Origin: an uncultured Devosia sp.
GTDB lineage: Bacteria > Pseudomonadota > Alphaproteobacteria > Rhizobiales > Devosiaceae
Assembly (NCBI RefSeq): GCF_963517015.1
Contig: NZ_CAUQDV010000001.1
Location: 1,680,001-1,744,000, forward strand
Length of the DNA stretch: 64,000 nucleotides
Direction: 5' to 3'
Within the stretch, counting starts at the first letter, position 1, and every line of letters starts with the position of its first letter. Made by a program: the position numbers and the translations under genes. Of this stretch, positions 5,894-15,384 are shown one piece after another. A model generated the notes under the pieces. The model saw only the letters and a program-made list of their open reading frames with translations, did no database searches and had not been told where the DNA came from.

Positions 5894-7597
5894 GTGCTGG
5901 AGCGGGTTGTGCGCCGCTCCAGCCGAAAGACGCAATTTTCACGATCACTTTCCGGAATTTTTACAGAGACGCGGTTTAATCGGGGATCAGTCGCAGACAA
6001 ACAGGCGGTGTTCCAGCTTTTGTCCTCCTCCCTGAAAGATCTGCTCGCAGCCTCCCGCGTGATGGCGCGCACCGGGCGCTCGGCCGAAGCGCTGGCGCAG
6101 GCGCGGCAGGTGCTGATCGAGGCGCGCACGGTCGAGGACGAGGCGGCGGTTGCCGAGAGCTATACGCAGATCGCGTGGCTCTGCCTGCAACTGGGCTATC
6201 CCGACGAGGGCATCGACTGCGCCATTGCCGCCAAAAAGCTCTGGCAGCAGCTTGGCAATGCCGGCCAGCACGCCAATGCTTCAGCGATCTACAGCTGGCT
6301 TCTGGTCGAGATGGGCCTCGTGGACGAGGGTTTTTCCGAGGCCGAGACGGCGGTGCATCTGGCCGAGCGGCAACTCGACCAGGGCATCATGGCCTTTGCG
6401 CTCAACGCCAAGGGCATAGCGCTGATGTATTGCCGGCAAGACCAGCTGGCAGCGCCATTGATGCAGAAGTGCCTCGATCTCGTTGCCGATCTCGATGTGC
6501 CGTCGGAAGAAGCGCTTTACCTCATCAACCTTGCCTATTCGACCGTATCGCTGGCGGAAGCGGCGGAGGCAGCGGGTGATGCCGAGGGCGGGCTGCGGTT
6601 ACGGCACGACGCCAATATGCTCAATGACGCTGCGATCGATACGGCGATCCGCTGTGGCGACCTGTGGAACCTGCGCACGGCGCTGTGCAATGGCGCAGAA
6701 TATTACGGATTGCTGGGCGAACTTGGCCGGGCGGATGATTACCTGGCGCAATGGGAGAGCGTGCCCGGCGAGGCGGGGCTGCGGGAACGCATCCACTATC
6801 TCTACACCAGCGCCGAACTGCTCACGCTGCAGGGCAGGCTGGACGAGGCGCTGACGCGGAGCGAGGAAGCTGTCGCGCTGGCCGAACAGAATACCAATGC
6901 CGATCACAAGGCCAGTACGATCCGCCGCCTGTCTGATGTGCATGAGGCTCTGGGCAATTTCGAGCAGGCCTTGGCTCTGCACAAGCAATTCCACATTGCC
7001 TATCAACGACAAATGGGCGACGTGACTCGGCGCCGCGCGCAACTGGTAGAAATGCAGCTCGAAACGCGCAAGCTGCGGGCCAAGGCGGCGCGGCTGGAAG
7101 AACAGGCGGCTCACGATGCGCTGACGGGATTGCCCAATCGGCGGGGACTGGATTCGGCCTTTGCGCGGTTGCAGGGCAGCCGGTTCTGCCTCGCCATTGC
7201 CGATCTGGACCATTTCAAAGCCGTCAATGACGACTTTTCGCATCTGGTAGGCGATGCCGTGCTCAAGCGCATTGCGAGCCTCCTGACCAGCTTTGGTGAC
7301 CAGATGCGTGCCTTCCGGCTCGGCGGCGAGGAATTTGCGCTGCTGTTTCCCGACACCGACATTTTCACCGCTATGGCCGTGGCCGAAACGGTGCGGCGGA
7401 CCATCGCGCAGACGGACTGGAGCGATCTGGCGCCCGATCTGCGGGTGACCACCAGTATCGGCGTCGCAGTGTCAAAGGGCGGACCGATGACCGAACTGAT
7501 GACGGTGGCCGATCGTCGGCTCTATCGCGCCAAGTCATTCGGTCGAAACCGCGTCATCGCAACCGATCTGGCCGAAGAGCTGGATATGCCGGCCTAG
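5894..7597 (+). CDS. TPR-containing GGDEF diguanylate cyclase
   Basis: A cytoplasmic protein of up to 567 aa. The N-terminal 390 residues are helical tetratricopeptide-like repeats, followed by a short coiled coil (QLVEMQLETRKLRAKAARLEEQ) and a C-terminal GGDEF domain. The domain opens with DALTGLPNRR and carries an intact active site GGEEF near residue 477, so synthesis of cyclic di-GMP is expected. No EAL domain and no membrane segment are seen. The 5' end is uncertain: GTG at 5894 has no ribosome site and the first 100 bases are AT-rich and promoter-like, so GTG at 6008 or ATG at 6062 may be the true start. Confidence 0.88.
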   Translation: MLERVVRRSSRKTQFSRSLSGIFTETRFNRGSVADKQAVFQLLSSSLKDLLAASRVMARTGRSAEALAQARQVLIEARTVEDEAAVAESYTQIAWLCLQLGYPDEGIDCAIAAKKLWQQLGNAGQHANASAIYSWLLVEMGLVDEGFSEAETAVHLAERQLDQGIMAFALNAKGIALMYCRQDQLAAPLMQKCLDLVADLDVPSEEALYLINLAYSTVSLAEAAEAAGDAEGGLRLRHDANMLNDAAIDTAIRCGDLWNLRTALCNGAEYYGLLGELGRADDYLAQWESVPGEAGLRERIHYLYTSAELLTLQGRLDEALTRSEEAVALAEQNTNADHKASTIRRLSDVHEALGNFEQALALHKQFHIAYQRQMGDVTRRRAQLVEMQLETRKLRAKAARLEEQAAHDALTGLPNRRGLDSAFARLQGSRFCLAIADLDHFKAVNDDFSHLVGDAVLKRIASLLTSFGDQMRAFRLGGEEFALLFPDTDIFTAMAVAETVRRTIAQTDWSDLAPDLRVTTSIGVAVSKGGPMTELMTVADRRLYRAKSFGRNRVIATDLAEELDMPA

Positions 7598-7625
7598 GCC
7601 CTGCCACTAAGCATTTCACAACCCC

Positions 7626-7760
7626 GATGTCATCCCGGCCTTGAGCCGGAATCCATCTCGATATCGCACCACGGCCGCAAGGTGGTCGGGCAAACGATCG
7701 ACCTTGCGGCTGTTCACACATCTCAGGATGGGCCCCGGCTCAAGGCCGGGGTGACATCGC
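7626..7760. repeat. Dispersed intergenic repeat with inverted ends, family 1 copy 1
   Basis: A 135-bp element between convergent genes. The left end (GATGTCATCCCGGCCTTGAG) is inverted at the right end (CTCAAGGCCGGGGTGACATC) and an inner pair CCGCAAGGT/ACCTTGCGG is also inverted. A second copy lies at 47679-47817. It codes for nothing and looks like a small non-autonomous or mosaic palindromic element of the kind common in rhizobial genomes. Confidence 0.8.
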
Positions 7761-7786
7761 GGGTGTGGCGCTTATGAGTCTTGCAC

Positions 7787-9127
7787 TTACTCCGTAGTGG
7801 CTGCTTCAGCCTTGGGGCCGAGCAGCATGATGGCGGGCTTTTGCGTCAGCAGCTTTTGCGCCACGGCCTTCACATCCTCGGCGGTGACCGCATTGGTCAA
7901 CTCGGTGCGACGCGACAGATAGTCGATGTCGAGGCCCCAGATCTGCAGGCCCACCAAGGTACCGGCGATGGCGCTGGACGAGCTCAGCTCGTTGAGGGCA
8001 GCGGAGCCGATCAGGTATTTCTTGGCGGCTTCGAGTTCTGCCTCGGTCGGGCCTTCCTCGGCCAGCTTGGCGATGACCTCCTCGATCACCGAGAGCGTCT
8101 CGCCGGCGCGATCGGCGCGGGTGGAGGTCGAGAGCATATAGGTGCTGCTGTGGCGCAGGTTGGTCAGGCCCGTGCTCACGCCATAGGTCAGGCCGCGCTT
8201 CTCGCGGACCTCGGTGAAGAGACGCGAGGTCATGCCGCCGCCGCCCAGGATTTCATTCATGACGCGGGCGGCGAAGAAATCGGGGTCGTCGAGACCAACG
8301 CCGGGATAGGCCATGAAAATGGATGTCTGGGGCAGGGGATAGTTCACCGCCAGATCCTGGCCAATGGCTGGGACAATGTCGGGCACGGGCTTGAGATCGG
8401 CTTCCGCCGGCAGGCTGCCGAAGACATCGTCCAGCACCTTGGCAGCATCCTCGGTGGTGATGGCACCGACGATGGCGACATGGAGGTTGTTGCGGGCAAA
8501 CATAGCGTCATAGCCGGCGCGCAGGTCTTCCGCCGTGATGGCCTTCAGCGTTTCGGGCGTGCCTTCGCTGGGGCGGGCATAGGGATGGGTGCCGAACAGG
8601 GCTTCGTTCCAGAGCTTTTGTGCCGCGGTGGCCGGGTTCTGTGCATCGGCGGCAAGGCCGGCCAAAAGCTGGGCGCGCATGCGATCGATGGGGTCCTGAT
8701 CGAAGCGCGGTTCCTGGACGGCCAGCTTGAGCAGGTCGAGCGCGGCATCGCGCTCGTCGGCCAGGAGACGCATGGTGCCAAAAATGGCGTCATTGTCGCT
8801 GCCGAAGCGCATTTCGGCGCCGGCCTCGTCCAGGGCGATCTGGAAGGGCTCGCTTTCGAGGGTGCCGGCGCCTTCGTCGAAGAGGGTCGTCATCAGGTCG
8901 GCCAGGCCTTCCTTGCCCTCAGGGTCCTGGGCCGCGCCGCCGTCGAAAGCGAAGCGGATGGTGACGATCGGGACGGAATAGTCTTCCACCAGCCAGGCCT
9001 TGATGCCCTGATCGGAGGTGATCTGCTGGAATTCGACTTCGGCATGCGCGGGCAGGATGGTGGCCAGCAGCAGCGCCGGGGCGGCGGCGCGTGCGAAGGT
9101 GGTGCGGAAAGCGGAGAGGAAATTCAT
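7787..9127 (-). CDS. M16-family peptidase-like protein without the zinc motif (non-catalytic subunit type)
   Basis: A 446-aa protein with a signal peptide (MNFLSAFRTTFARAAAPALLLATILPAHA) and two M16 halves. The place where active members have HxxEH reads FDGGAAQDPEGKEGLADLM, so zinc cannot be bound there. The second half keeps EVREKRGLTYGV, typical of the partner subunit. It lies five bases after a catalytic M16 gene on the same strand, and the two probably form a periplasmic heterodimer like other bacterial M16 pairs. The ATG at 9127 places the signal peptide at the N-terminus. Confidence 0.9.
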   Translation of the reverse strand: MNFLSAFRTTFARAAAPALLLATILPAHAEVEFQQITSDQGIKAWLVEDYSVPIVTIRFAFDGGAAQDPEGKEGLADLMTTLFDEGAGTLESEPFQIALDEAGAEMRFGSDNDAIFGTMRLLADERDAALDLLKLAVQEPRFDQDPIDRMRAQLLAGLAADAQNPATAAQKLWNEALFGTHPYARPSEGTPETLKAITAEDLRAGYDAMFARNNLHVAIVGAITTEDAAKVLDDVFGSLPAEADLKPVPDIVPAIGQDLAVNYPLPQTSIFMAYPGVGLDDPDFFAARVMNEILGGGGMTSRLFTEVREKRGLTYGVSTGLTNLRHSSTYMLSTSTRADRAGETLSVIEEVIAKLAEEGPTEAELEAAKKYLIGSAALNELSSSSAIAGTLVGLQIWGLDIDYLSRRTELTNAVTAEDVKAVAQKLLTQKPAIMLLGPKAEAATTE

Positions 9128-9132
9128 GGTGC

Positions 9133-10485
9133 TTACTGGGCTCCGTTTTCGCTGGGCAGCAGGTAGCCGGTGACGGAAATGGCGGGGTCGAGATATTTGG
9201 CGGCGACGGCCTGGACCTGTTCGGGCGTCACGGCGCGGATGCGGTCGGGCCATTCCTCGATGTCGGCCACGGTGCCATCATTGGCCAGCCGGCTGCCATA
9301 AATATTGGCCATGCTGGACTGTTCGTCGCGCGCAAAGATCATGCCGCGCACATAGCGCATCTTGGCGGCGTCGAGTTCGTCCTCGGTGACGCCATCGGTG
9401 ATGAGGCGCTGGATCTGCGTGTTCACGGCTGCCTCGACATCCTCGATGGTCTTGTCGCCCTGGGGCGCGCCATAGATGGTGAAGCTGCTCGGATCGTAGG
9501 AGCCGCCGTCATAGCTGGCGCCGGCCGAGGCGGCCACGCCCTGCTTGACGACGATCTCCTGATAGAAGCGGCTGCGGGAGCCGCCGCCGAGAATTTCGGA
9601 CAGGAGGTCGAGCGCTTCGGCCTCGCCATCCTGCGCGGTGCGATAATTGGGGGTGACCCAGCCCTTGGTGAAACTTGGGACGCCGACGCGCGGATCATGC
9701 AGGGTCACGGTGCGGGCGGTGTCCTGATGCGGTTCGGTGGGGCGAATGCGCGGCGGCAGGTCGGGGCCGCGCTCGACCTGGCCATAGGTGGCTTCGGCCA
9801 TGGTGCGGACTTCGTCGGCATCCACATCACCGGCCACGACCAGCACGGCGTTATTTGGGGCGTAGTAGCGGTCGTAGAAGTCGAGCGCGTCTTCGCGGGT
9901 CAACTGTTCCATCTCGTGCATCCAGCCAATGACCGGCACGCGATAGGGGTGGTTCTGATAGAGCGTGGCGGCGCTTTCCTCGGCCAGCAGCGCCTGCGGG
10001 CTGCCCTCGATGCGCTGGTTGCGCTCTTCGAGGATGACGTCGCGCTCGGCATCGATCACTGCTTCGGGGAGCACCAAGCCGCGCATGCGGTCGGATTCGA
10101 AATCCATCATCGCGGCCAGCATGTCGGGTGGCACGGTCTGGAGATAGACGGTGACGTCCTTGGTGGTGAAGGCATTGGTATAGCCGCCGACCTCGGCGAT
10201 GGTGCGGTCCATTTCGCCGGCGGGATGCTTGTCGGTGCCCTTGAACATCAGGTGCTCGAGAAAATGGGCGATGCCGGACTTGCCGGCCGGCTCGTCGGCG
10301 CTGCCGATCTTGTACCAGACCATATGGGTGACGATGGGGGCGCGGCGATCGGGGATAACCACCACTTCCATGCCGTTATCGAGGGTGAAACTGCTGACTT
10401 CGGCCTCGGCCGGTGCTTCCTGGGCCAAAGCGCTCATGGTCATGAGCGCGCCCAGGGACAGGCTCAGCAGGGGTCTCAACAACAT
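9133..10485 (-). CDS. M16-family zinc metallopeptidase (catalytic subunit)
   Basis: A 450-aa pitrilysin/processing-peptidase family protein. After a signal peptide (about 22 residues ending MSALAQ) the zinc motif HFLEH sits at residues 74-78, with a downstream ERDVILEERN segment supplying the third glutamate ligand. The second M16 domain follows. The start at 10485 has GGAGCC upstream. It precedes the non-catalytic partner gene by five bases, so the pair is almost surely one operon. Likely a periplasmic protease; the substrate is unknown. Confidence 0.92.
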   Translation of the reverse strand: MLLRPLLSLSLGALMTMSALAQEAPAEAEVSSFTLDNGMEVVVIPDRRAPIVTHMVWYKIGSADEPAGKSGIAHFLEHLMFKGTDKHPAGEMDRTIAEVGGYTNAFTTKDVTVYLQTVPPDMLAAMMDFESDRMRGLVLPEAVIDAERDVILEERNQRIEGSPQALLAEESAATLYQNHPYRVPVIGWMHEMEQLTREDALDFYDRYYAPNNAVLVVAGDVDADEVRTMAEATYGQVERGPDLPPRIRPTEPHQDTARTVTLHDPRVGVPSFTKGWVTPNYRTAQDGEAEALDLLSEILGGGSRSRFYQEIVVKQGVAASAGASYDGGSYDPSSFTIYGAPQGDKTIEDVEAAVNTQIQRLITDGVTEDELDAAKMRYVRGMIFARDEQSSMANIYGSRLANDGTVADIEEWPDRIRAVTPEQVQAVAAKYLDPAISVTGYLLPSENGAQ

Positions 10486-10663
10486 GGATGGCTCCGGAAA
10501 TGACAGGCAGGACAAGGCGATAGACTGCCTCTGTGACGGGGTGACAACCCTTCTAGGGTCAATGAGGCGTAATTCGGACCGCCAATGCGACCCGTTGCCC
10601 CGATGGGCCGCTTGCCCTACATAGGCGGCCAAATCCGCGAAACGCCCAAGAGGTTGCCCGAGC

Positions 10664-12319
10664 ATGGCTCGCCAGTTCATCTATCATATGCACGGAATGT
10701 CCAAATCCTATGCCGGCGGCAAGAAGGTGCTGGATAACATTCACCTCAGCTTCTACCCCGATGCCAAGATCGGCATCCTGGGCCCGAACGGTTCCGGTAA
10801 ATCCACCCTGCTCAAGATCATGGCCGGCATCGATACCGAATTCCAGGGCGAAGCCTGGGCGGCCGATGGCGCCAAGATCGGCTACCTGTCGCAGGAGCCC
10901 GAGCTTGATCCGGCGCTGAACGTGCTGGGCAATGTCATGACCGGCGTCAAGGAAAAGAAGGCCATCGTCGACCGTTACAACGAGTTGATGATGGAATATT
11001 CCGACGAGACCGCCGACGAAGCTTCGAAGCTTCAGGACGTCATCGACAGCCAGAACCTGTGGGATCTGGAATCGCAGGTTGAAGTCGCCATGGAAGCGCT
11101 GGGCTGCCCGCCCGGCGATGCCGACGTGACTACACTTTCGGGTGGTGAACGCCGCCGCGTGGCGCTGTGCGCGCTGCTGCTGAGCAAGCCGGACCTGCTG
11201 CTGCTCGACGAACCGACCAACCATCTCGACGCGGAAACCACGTCGTGGCTGGAGCGTCATCTGCGCGAATTCGAAGGCGCAGTGCTGATCATCACCCACG
11301 ATCGCTACTTCCTCGACAATGTCACGGGCTGGATTCTCGAACTCGATCGCGGTCGCGGCGTGCCCTATGAAGGCAATTATTCCGCCTATCTCGGTGCCAA
11401 GGCCAAGCGCTTTGCCCAGGAAAAGAGCGAGGACGCGGCCCGCGCCAAGGTGCTCGAGCGTGAAAAGGAATGGATGGGCCAGTCTCCCCAAGCGCGCCAG
11501 TCCAAGTCCAAGGCGCGTCTCAAGGCCTATGACGAGCTGGTCAAGATCAATGACGCCCGCACGCAGAGCCAGACCGCACAGATCATCATTCCGCCCGGCG
11601 AACGCCTCGGCCACAATGTGATCGACGTGGAAGGCCTGTCGAAGAGTTTTGGCGATCGCCTGCTCATCGACAACCTGACCTTCAAGCTGCCCCCGGGTGG
11701 CATCGTGGGCATCATCGGGCCGAACGGCGCCGGCAAGACCACGCTGTTCAAGATGCTGACCGGCCAGGAAAAGCCCGATACTGGTTCGGTGACCGTGGCC
11801 GAAAACGTGCACCTTGGTTACGTCGACCAGAGCCGCGACAGCCTCAACCCGAACAAGACCGTCTGGGAAGAAATCTCGGAAGGCGACGAAATCCTGTTGC
11901 TGGGCAAGCGCGAAATGAATTCGCGCGCCTATACGTCGACCTTCAACTTCAAGGGCGGCGACCAGCAGCAGAAGGTCGGCAATCTATCGGGCGGGCAGCG
12001 CAATCGCGTGCATCTGGCCAAGATGCTCAAGAGCGGTAGCAACGTCCTACTGCTTGACGAGCCGACCAACGATCTCGACACCGAAACTCTTGCAGCGCTT
12101 GAAGAGGCGCTGGAGGAATTCGCCGGCTGCGCCGTGATCATCAGCCACGATCGCATGTTCCTCGATCGCCTGGCGACCCATATGCTGGCCTTTGAAGGCG
12201 ACAGCCATGTGGAATGGTTCGAAGGCAATTTTGCCGACTACGAAGCGGACAAGATCCGTCGCCTGGGTGCCGATGCAGTGAACCCCAAGCGCGCGACCTA
12301 CAAGCCGCTGACGCGCTAG
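10664..12319 (+). CDS. ettA: Energy-dependent translational throttle protein EttA (ABC-F)
   Basis: A 551-aa soluble ABC-F ATPase that binds the ribosomal E site and links translation to energy state. It has two ABC domains: Walker A GPNGSGKST (residues 40-48) and GPNGAGKTT (about 352-360), signatures LSGGE and LSGGQ, and Walker B LLLLDEPTNHLD and LLLDEPTNDLD. The linker between the domains holds the conserved EKEWMGQSPQARQSKSKARL motif that marks EttA among ABC-F proteins. It is divergent from the M16 pair and followed by a hairpin. Confidence 0.96.
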   Translation: MARQFIYHMHGMSKSYAGGKKVLDNIHLSFYPDAKIGILGPNGSGKSTLLKIMAGIDTEFQGEAWAADGAKIGYLSQEPELDPALNVLGNVMTGVKEKKAIVDRYNELMMEYSDETADEASKLQDVIDSQNLWDLESQVEVAMEALGCPPGDADVTTLSGGERRRVALCALLLSKPDLLLLDEPTNHLDAETTSWLERHLREFEGAVLIITHDRYFLDNVTGWILELDRGRGVPYEGNYSAYLGAKAKRFAQEKSEDAARAKVLEREKEWMGQSPQARQSKSKARLKAYDELVKINDARTQSQTAQIIIPPGERLGHNVIDVEGLSKSFGDRLLIDNLTFKLPPGGIVGIIGPNGAGKTTLFKMLTGQEKPDTGSVTVAENVHLGYVDQSRDSLNPNKTVWEEISEGDEILLLGKREMNSRAYTSTFNFKGGDQQQKVGNLSGGQRNRVHLAKMLKSGSNVLLLDEPTNDLDTETLAALEEALEEFAGCAVIISHDRMFLDRLATHMLAFEGDSHVEWFEGNFADYEADKIRRLGADAVNPKRATYKPLTR

Positions 12320-12326
12320 ACCAATC

Positions 12327-12352
12327 GAGGCGTCCCGGAAACGGGGCGCCTC
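12327..12352 (+). terminator. Hairpin after ettA, possible terminator
   Basis: GAGGCGTCCCG-GAAA-CGGGGCGCCTC forms an 11-bp stem with a GAAA tetraloop eight bases after the ettA stop. There is no proper T-run, so termination may be weak. Confidence 0.5.
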
Positions 12353-12477
12353 ACTTGCATTATGGGCCGGAAACCATTGAAATGCCGGCCGGATGCGGTG
12401 ATCGCCAAAACATGCGACACCAGAGATCGAGTTTGACTAACCGGGCGTGGTGGCGCGTCCGTTGCTGTGGGGGCAAA

Positions 12478-12804
12478 ATGAGACTGGTTGCAGCGACCCT
12501 GATCTGGGGCGCGATGGTGGTGGCCGCAGTGGCGGCACCGGGGCAGTGTACGGTTAGCGGCTATGACACGTTCGATTGTGACGTGGCGCTCGACGGGCAG
12601 GGGCTGACATTTGCCCTGCCGGATGGGCAGACCTTTGCCTTTGCGTTGACCGGGGCGGATGAGGGCGTGGCCTATATCATCGGCACAGACGCGCGGCCGG
12701 GATCGTCGCCCGAGGAATTGCGCGGCTTTGCGGCGGTGGATGGCAAGCCGGGATGCTGGGCGCGCAGTGACGAATTCGAGTTCTGCGTGCTCGTCGAAGA
12801 ATAG
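12478..12804 (+). CDS. Hypothetical secreted protein
   Basis: A 108-aa protein starting MRLVAATLIWGAMVVAAVAAP, a clear signal peptide. The mature part is small, acidic and holds four cysteines (QCTVSGYDTFDCD and PGCW...FEFC), which could form two disulfides in the periplasm. I do not recognise a family. It is preceded by a modest ribosome site (GGGGGC) and followed 30 bases later by a hydrolase gene in the same direction. Confidence 0.65.
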   Translation: MRLVAATLIWGAMVVAAVAAPGQCTVSGYDTFDCDVALDGQGLTFALPDGQTFAFALTGADEGVAYIIGTDARPGSSPEELRGFAAVDGKPGCWARSDEFEFCVLVEE

Positions 12805-12834
12805 GGAGCGGGCCGGTTCGGGCCTGATCTGATT

Positions 12835-13689
12835 ATGAATGACGAGGCTTTTTCGGTTTCGGTTGGCGGTGCGCGACTTGCCGGAGTGAAGCGCGGCGAT
12901 GGGCTGCCGGTGGTGTTTCTCCATGCAGGCGTCTGCGACAAGCGCATGTGGCGCAGCCAGATGGAGATGGTGGCCGAGGAAGGCTGGCAGGGCGTGGCCT
13001 ATGACCGGCGCGGCTATGGCGAGACCGACAGCCCCGACGAGGCTTTCAACCATGTCGATGATCTGGAAGCCGTGCTCAAGGCGCTCGATATCCATGCGGC
13101 GGTGTTTGTTGGCTGTTCGATGGGTGGCGGGTTGGCGGTGGACTTCGCGTTGCGCCATCCGGGGCAGGTGATCGGGCTGGTTCTCATCGGCACTTCGGTG
13201 ACCGGCGCGCCGTGGAGTGCGACGGATGTCGAAAACCAGATGGAGGCCGCCGAGGAAGATGCCTATGAGCGCGGCGATCTCGACATGCTCAACAAGGTGC
13301 AGGCGCATGAGTGGCTCGATGGGCCACGGGCGCAGAATGGTCGGGTGAGCGGCGCCCCGCGCGAACTGTTCCTCGACATGAATGCCATTGCGCTGGGCAA
13401 GCCGCCACTGACGCAGGAAGAAGAGCGGCCGAGCGCCTGGCGCCGGGTGGGCGAGGTCGGTGCGCCGACCCTGCTGCTGGTGGGCGACGAGGATTTCACC
13501 GCGCTGATCGACCGGCACGAGACCTTGTCGGAAGAAATGCCCAATGCCTTTGCCGCCATGCTGGAAGGCGTGGCGCATATCCCCAGCATCGAGCGACCAG
13601 AGCTGGTCAATTCGATGATCCTCGAATTTCTCGATGCAATCGAGGGCGGGGATGAGGATGATGATGTGGATGAGGGCGCCGAGGAGTAG
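12835..13689 (+). CDS. Alpha/beta-fold hydrolase
   Basis: A 284-aa cytoplasmic hydrolase. The nucleophile elbow GCSMGGG has Ser95; likely acid is Asp218 or Asp220 (VGDEDF) and the histidine is His248 (GVAHIPSIE). The oxyanion region HAGVCDKRMW is at about 30-39. The C-terminus ends in a run of acidic residues (GGDEDDDVDEGAEE), unusual for the family. Substrate is not predictable; the core resembles the AB-hydrolase group that includes haloperoxidase-like and lactonase enzymes. Confidence 0.85.
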   Translation: MNDEAFSVSVGGARLAGVKRGDGLPVVFLHAGVCDKRMWRSQMEMVAEEGWQGVAYDRRGYGETDSPDEAFNHVDDLEAVLKALDIHAAVFVGCSMGGGLAVDFALRHPGQVIGLVLIGTSVTGAPWSATDVENQMEAAEEDAYERGDLDMLNKVQAHEWLDGPRAQNGRVSGAPRELFLDMNAIALGKPPLTQEEERPSAWRRVGEVGAPTLLLVGDEDFTALIDRHETLSEEMPNAFAAMLEGVAHIPSIERPELVNSMILEFLDAIEGGDEDDDVDEGAEE

Positions 13690-13736
13690 GGTCCTTGTCG
13701 CGTACCCCCACGTTCAAGCTAAGAATCAAAACGTTC

Positions 13737-13776
13737 AAAGGCCGGTTCAACTCCTTGGAGAATTGAATCGGCCTTT
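13737..13776. terminator. Bidirectional terminator between convergent genes
   Basis: AAAGGCCGGTTCAA and TTGAATCGGCCTTT pair around a 12-base spacer, with A-rich and T-rich flanks on either side. It separates the hydrolase gene from the convergent host-attachment gene. Confidence 0.7.
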
Positions 13777-13798
13777 ATCGCTAAGTACTTGATCTTAC

Positions 13799-14245
13799 TT
13801 ACGCAGCAATAATTCCATCGAGATGCTGGTTCAGCTTGTCGGTGGGCAGGTTGGTCAGGTCCTTGTTGAGTTCGGCGACAACGGTCTTCTTGACGCCGGC
13901 GGTGATGGCCTTGCGCAGGTCGCCCAGGGCGATGGGGGCCGCGGCGATGACCAGACGGTCGAAATCACCCTTCTGCTGGTGACGGTCGAGCGTCTGGGCC
14001 ACGGCCTTGACGAACTCGGCCTCGCGGTGTTCGACGGGATCGGTCTTGGGTGCCATGCCGCCACCAAAGGCGCCGCCACCGCTCTTGCTGCCGGGACGGT
14101 CGGTGACGATGTCCTGCGCCTGGAGCGGTTCGATTGCCCAGTCCAGACCCTCGACGAGTTTCAATCCCTTGCCGGGCCCGGTGTTTTCGAGCACGCGCGC
14201 CTGCGCGCCGTCAGCGATCAGAACCCAGGTGACGGTCTTCTTCAT
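13799..14245 (-). CDS. Host attachment family protein
   Basis: A 148-aa protein starting MKKTVTWVLIADGAQARVLEN, followed by a glycine-rich loop (SKSGGGAFGGGMAPKTDPVEHREAEFVKAVAQ) and a C-terminal half with LVIAAAPIALGDLRKAI. This is the small family named host-attachment protein from work in Agrobacterium, found widely in alphaproteobacteria. The biochemical role is unknown; the fold resembles baeRF-type peptide release domains. ATG at 14245 with AGGAG upstream is preferred. Confidence 0.85.
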   Translation of the reverse strand: MKKTVTWVLIADGAQARVLENTGPGKGLKLVEGLDWAIEPLQAQDIVTDRPGSKSGGGAFGGGMAPKTDPVEHREAEFVKAVAQTLDRHQQKGDFDRLVIAAAPIALGDLRKAITAGVKKTVVAELNKDLTNLPTDKLNQHLDGIIAA

Positions 14246-14436
14246 GATGAAACTCCTGCTGGTCATGGTCAAAATCAGGCGCCGAAAATCTGCGCTGGGG
14301 ACCAACGCGGGTGATGGCAAAAGGTTGGCTCAATCCATCAGTTTTGGCGCAGGTGGCGATCACAAACTCTCATTGGCGAGAGGCAGGCAGGGCTGATATC
14401 AAGGCGTACCGTCCCGTTCGGGGCGCGGAGAATTTC

Positions 14437-15384
14437 ATGACACTTCCCGAATCCTCGCCCGAGGTTGTCGCCGCTACCCAGTCCGGCCGGCGCCCCATGT
14501 CCGACAGCAGCAAGGGCGTGGTCGCTGCGCTGCTGGCCTATGGTCTGTGGGGCTTTCTGCCACTGCTGTTCAAGCAGGTGGAGTCGGCCGGGTCGGTGTT
14601 GATCGTTGCCGAACGCACCTTGTGGTCGCTGGTCCTGCTGGCACTGATCCTGGCGTTTACGGCTGGCTTCGGCGAAGTGCGGGCGCTGTTTGCCGATCGC
14701 CGGCGAGCGCTGGTCAACCTGTTTGCAGCGGTGCTCCTGGCGGGCAATTGGCTGCTCTATGTCTGGGCGGTGGAGACGGGCCAGGTGCTGGAAGCCAGCT
14801 TTGGCTATTTCATCAATCCGCTGATCAATGTGCTTCTCGGCATGGTGTTGCTGGGCGAGCGGCAGAACCGGCTGCAGACGATTGCCATCGCGATCGCCAC
14901 GGTGGCCATCGGCATCCAGGCCGTGGGTCTCGGCAGCGTGCCCTATATCGCGCTGGGCCTGGCCTTCAGCTTTGGGCTTTATGGCTATATTCGCAAGACG
15001 GCACAGATGGGACCAGCTTCGGGGCTGTTTTCCGAAGCCGTGATGCTGGCGCCGGCCGCGCTGGGCTATGTCATCTACAATCTTGTCACGGTCGGGGTGG
15101 GCGTTCATGCCGATCCGCAGATGATGCTCTGGCTGGTGCTGACCGGGCCCGCCACGGCCATTCCGCTGTTGCTGTTCGCCTTTGCCGTGCGGCAATTGCG
15201 GCTGACCACGATCGGCATGTTCCAGTATATCGCGCCGTCGATCCAGTTCCTGCTGGCCATCACGCTGTTCGGCGAGCACCTCAACGGGCTGCGCCTGCTG
15301 AGTTTTGGATTGATCTGGCTGTCGCTGATTGTCTTTACCTACGACAGTTTCCGGCGTCGCAAACGAGTCCCGGCCGCAGCCTAG
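14437..15384 (+). CDS. rarD: RarD-type EamA/DMT transporter
   Basis: A 315-aa inner-membrane protein with about ten hydrophobic segments from residue 27 on, opening KGVVAALLAYGLWGFLPLLFK as in RarD. RarD proteins are drug/metabolite transporter superfamily members whose substrate is unsettled (a link to chloramphenicol resistance was reported). The ATG at 14437 is preferred; ATG at 14497 is an alternative. The stop codon overlaps the convergent oxyR stop by four bases. Confidence 0.88.
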   Translation: MTLPESSPEVVAATQSGRRPMSDSSKGVVAALLAYGLWGFLPLLFKQVESAGSVLIVAERTLWSLVLLALILAFTAGFGEVRALFADRRRALVNLFAAVLLAGNWLLYVWAVETGQVLEASFGYFINPLINVLLGMVLLGERQNRLQTIAIAIATVAIGIQAVGLGSVPYIALGLAFSFGLYGYIRKTAQMGPASGLFSEAVMLAPAALGYVIYNLVTVGVGVHADPQMMLWLVLTGPATAIPLLLFAFAVRQLRLTTIGMFQYIAPSIQFLLAITLFGEHLNGLRLLSFGLIWLSLIVFTYDSFRRRKRVPAAA

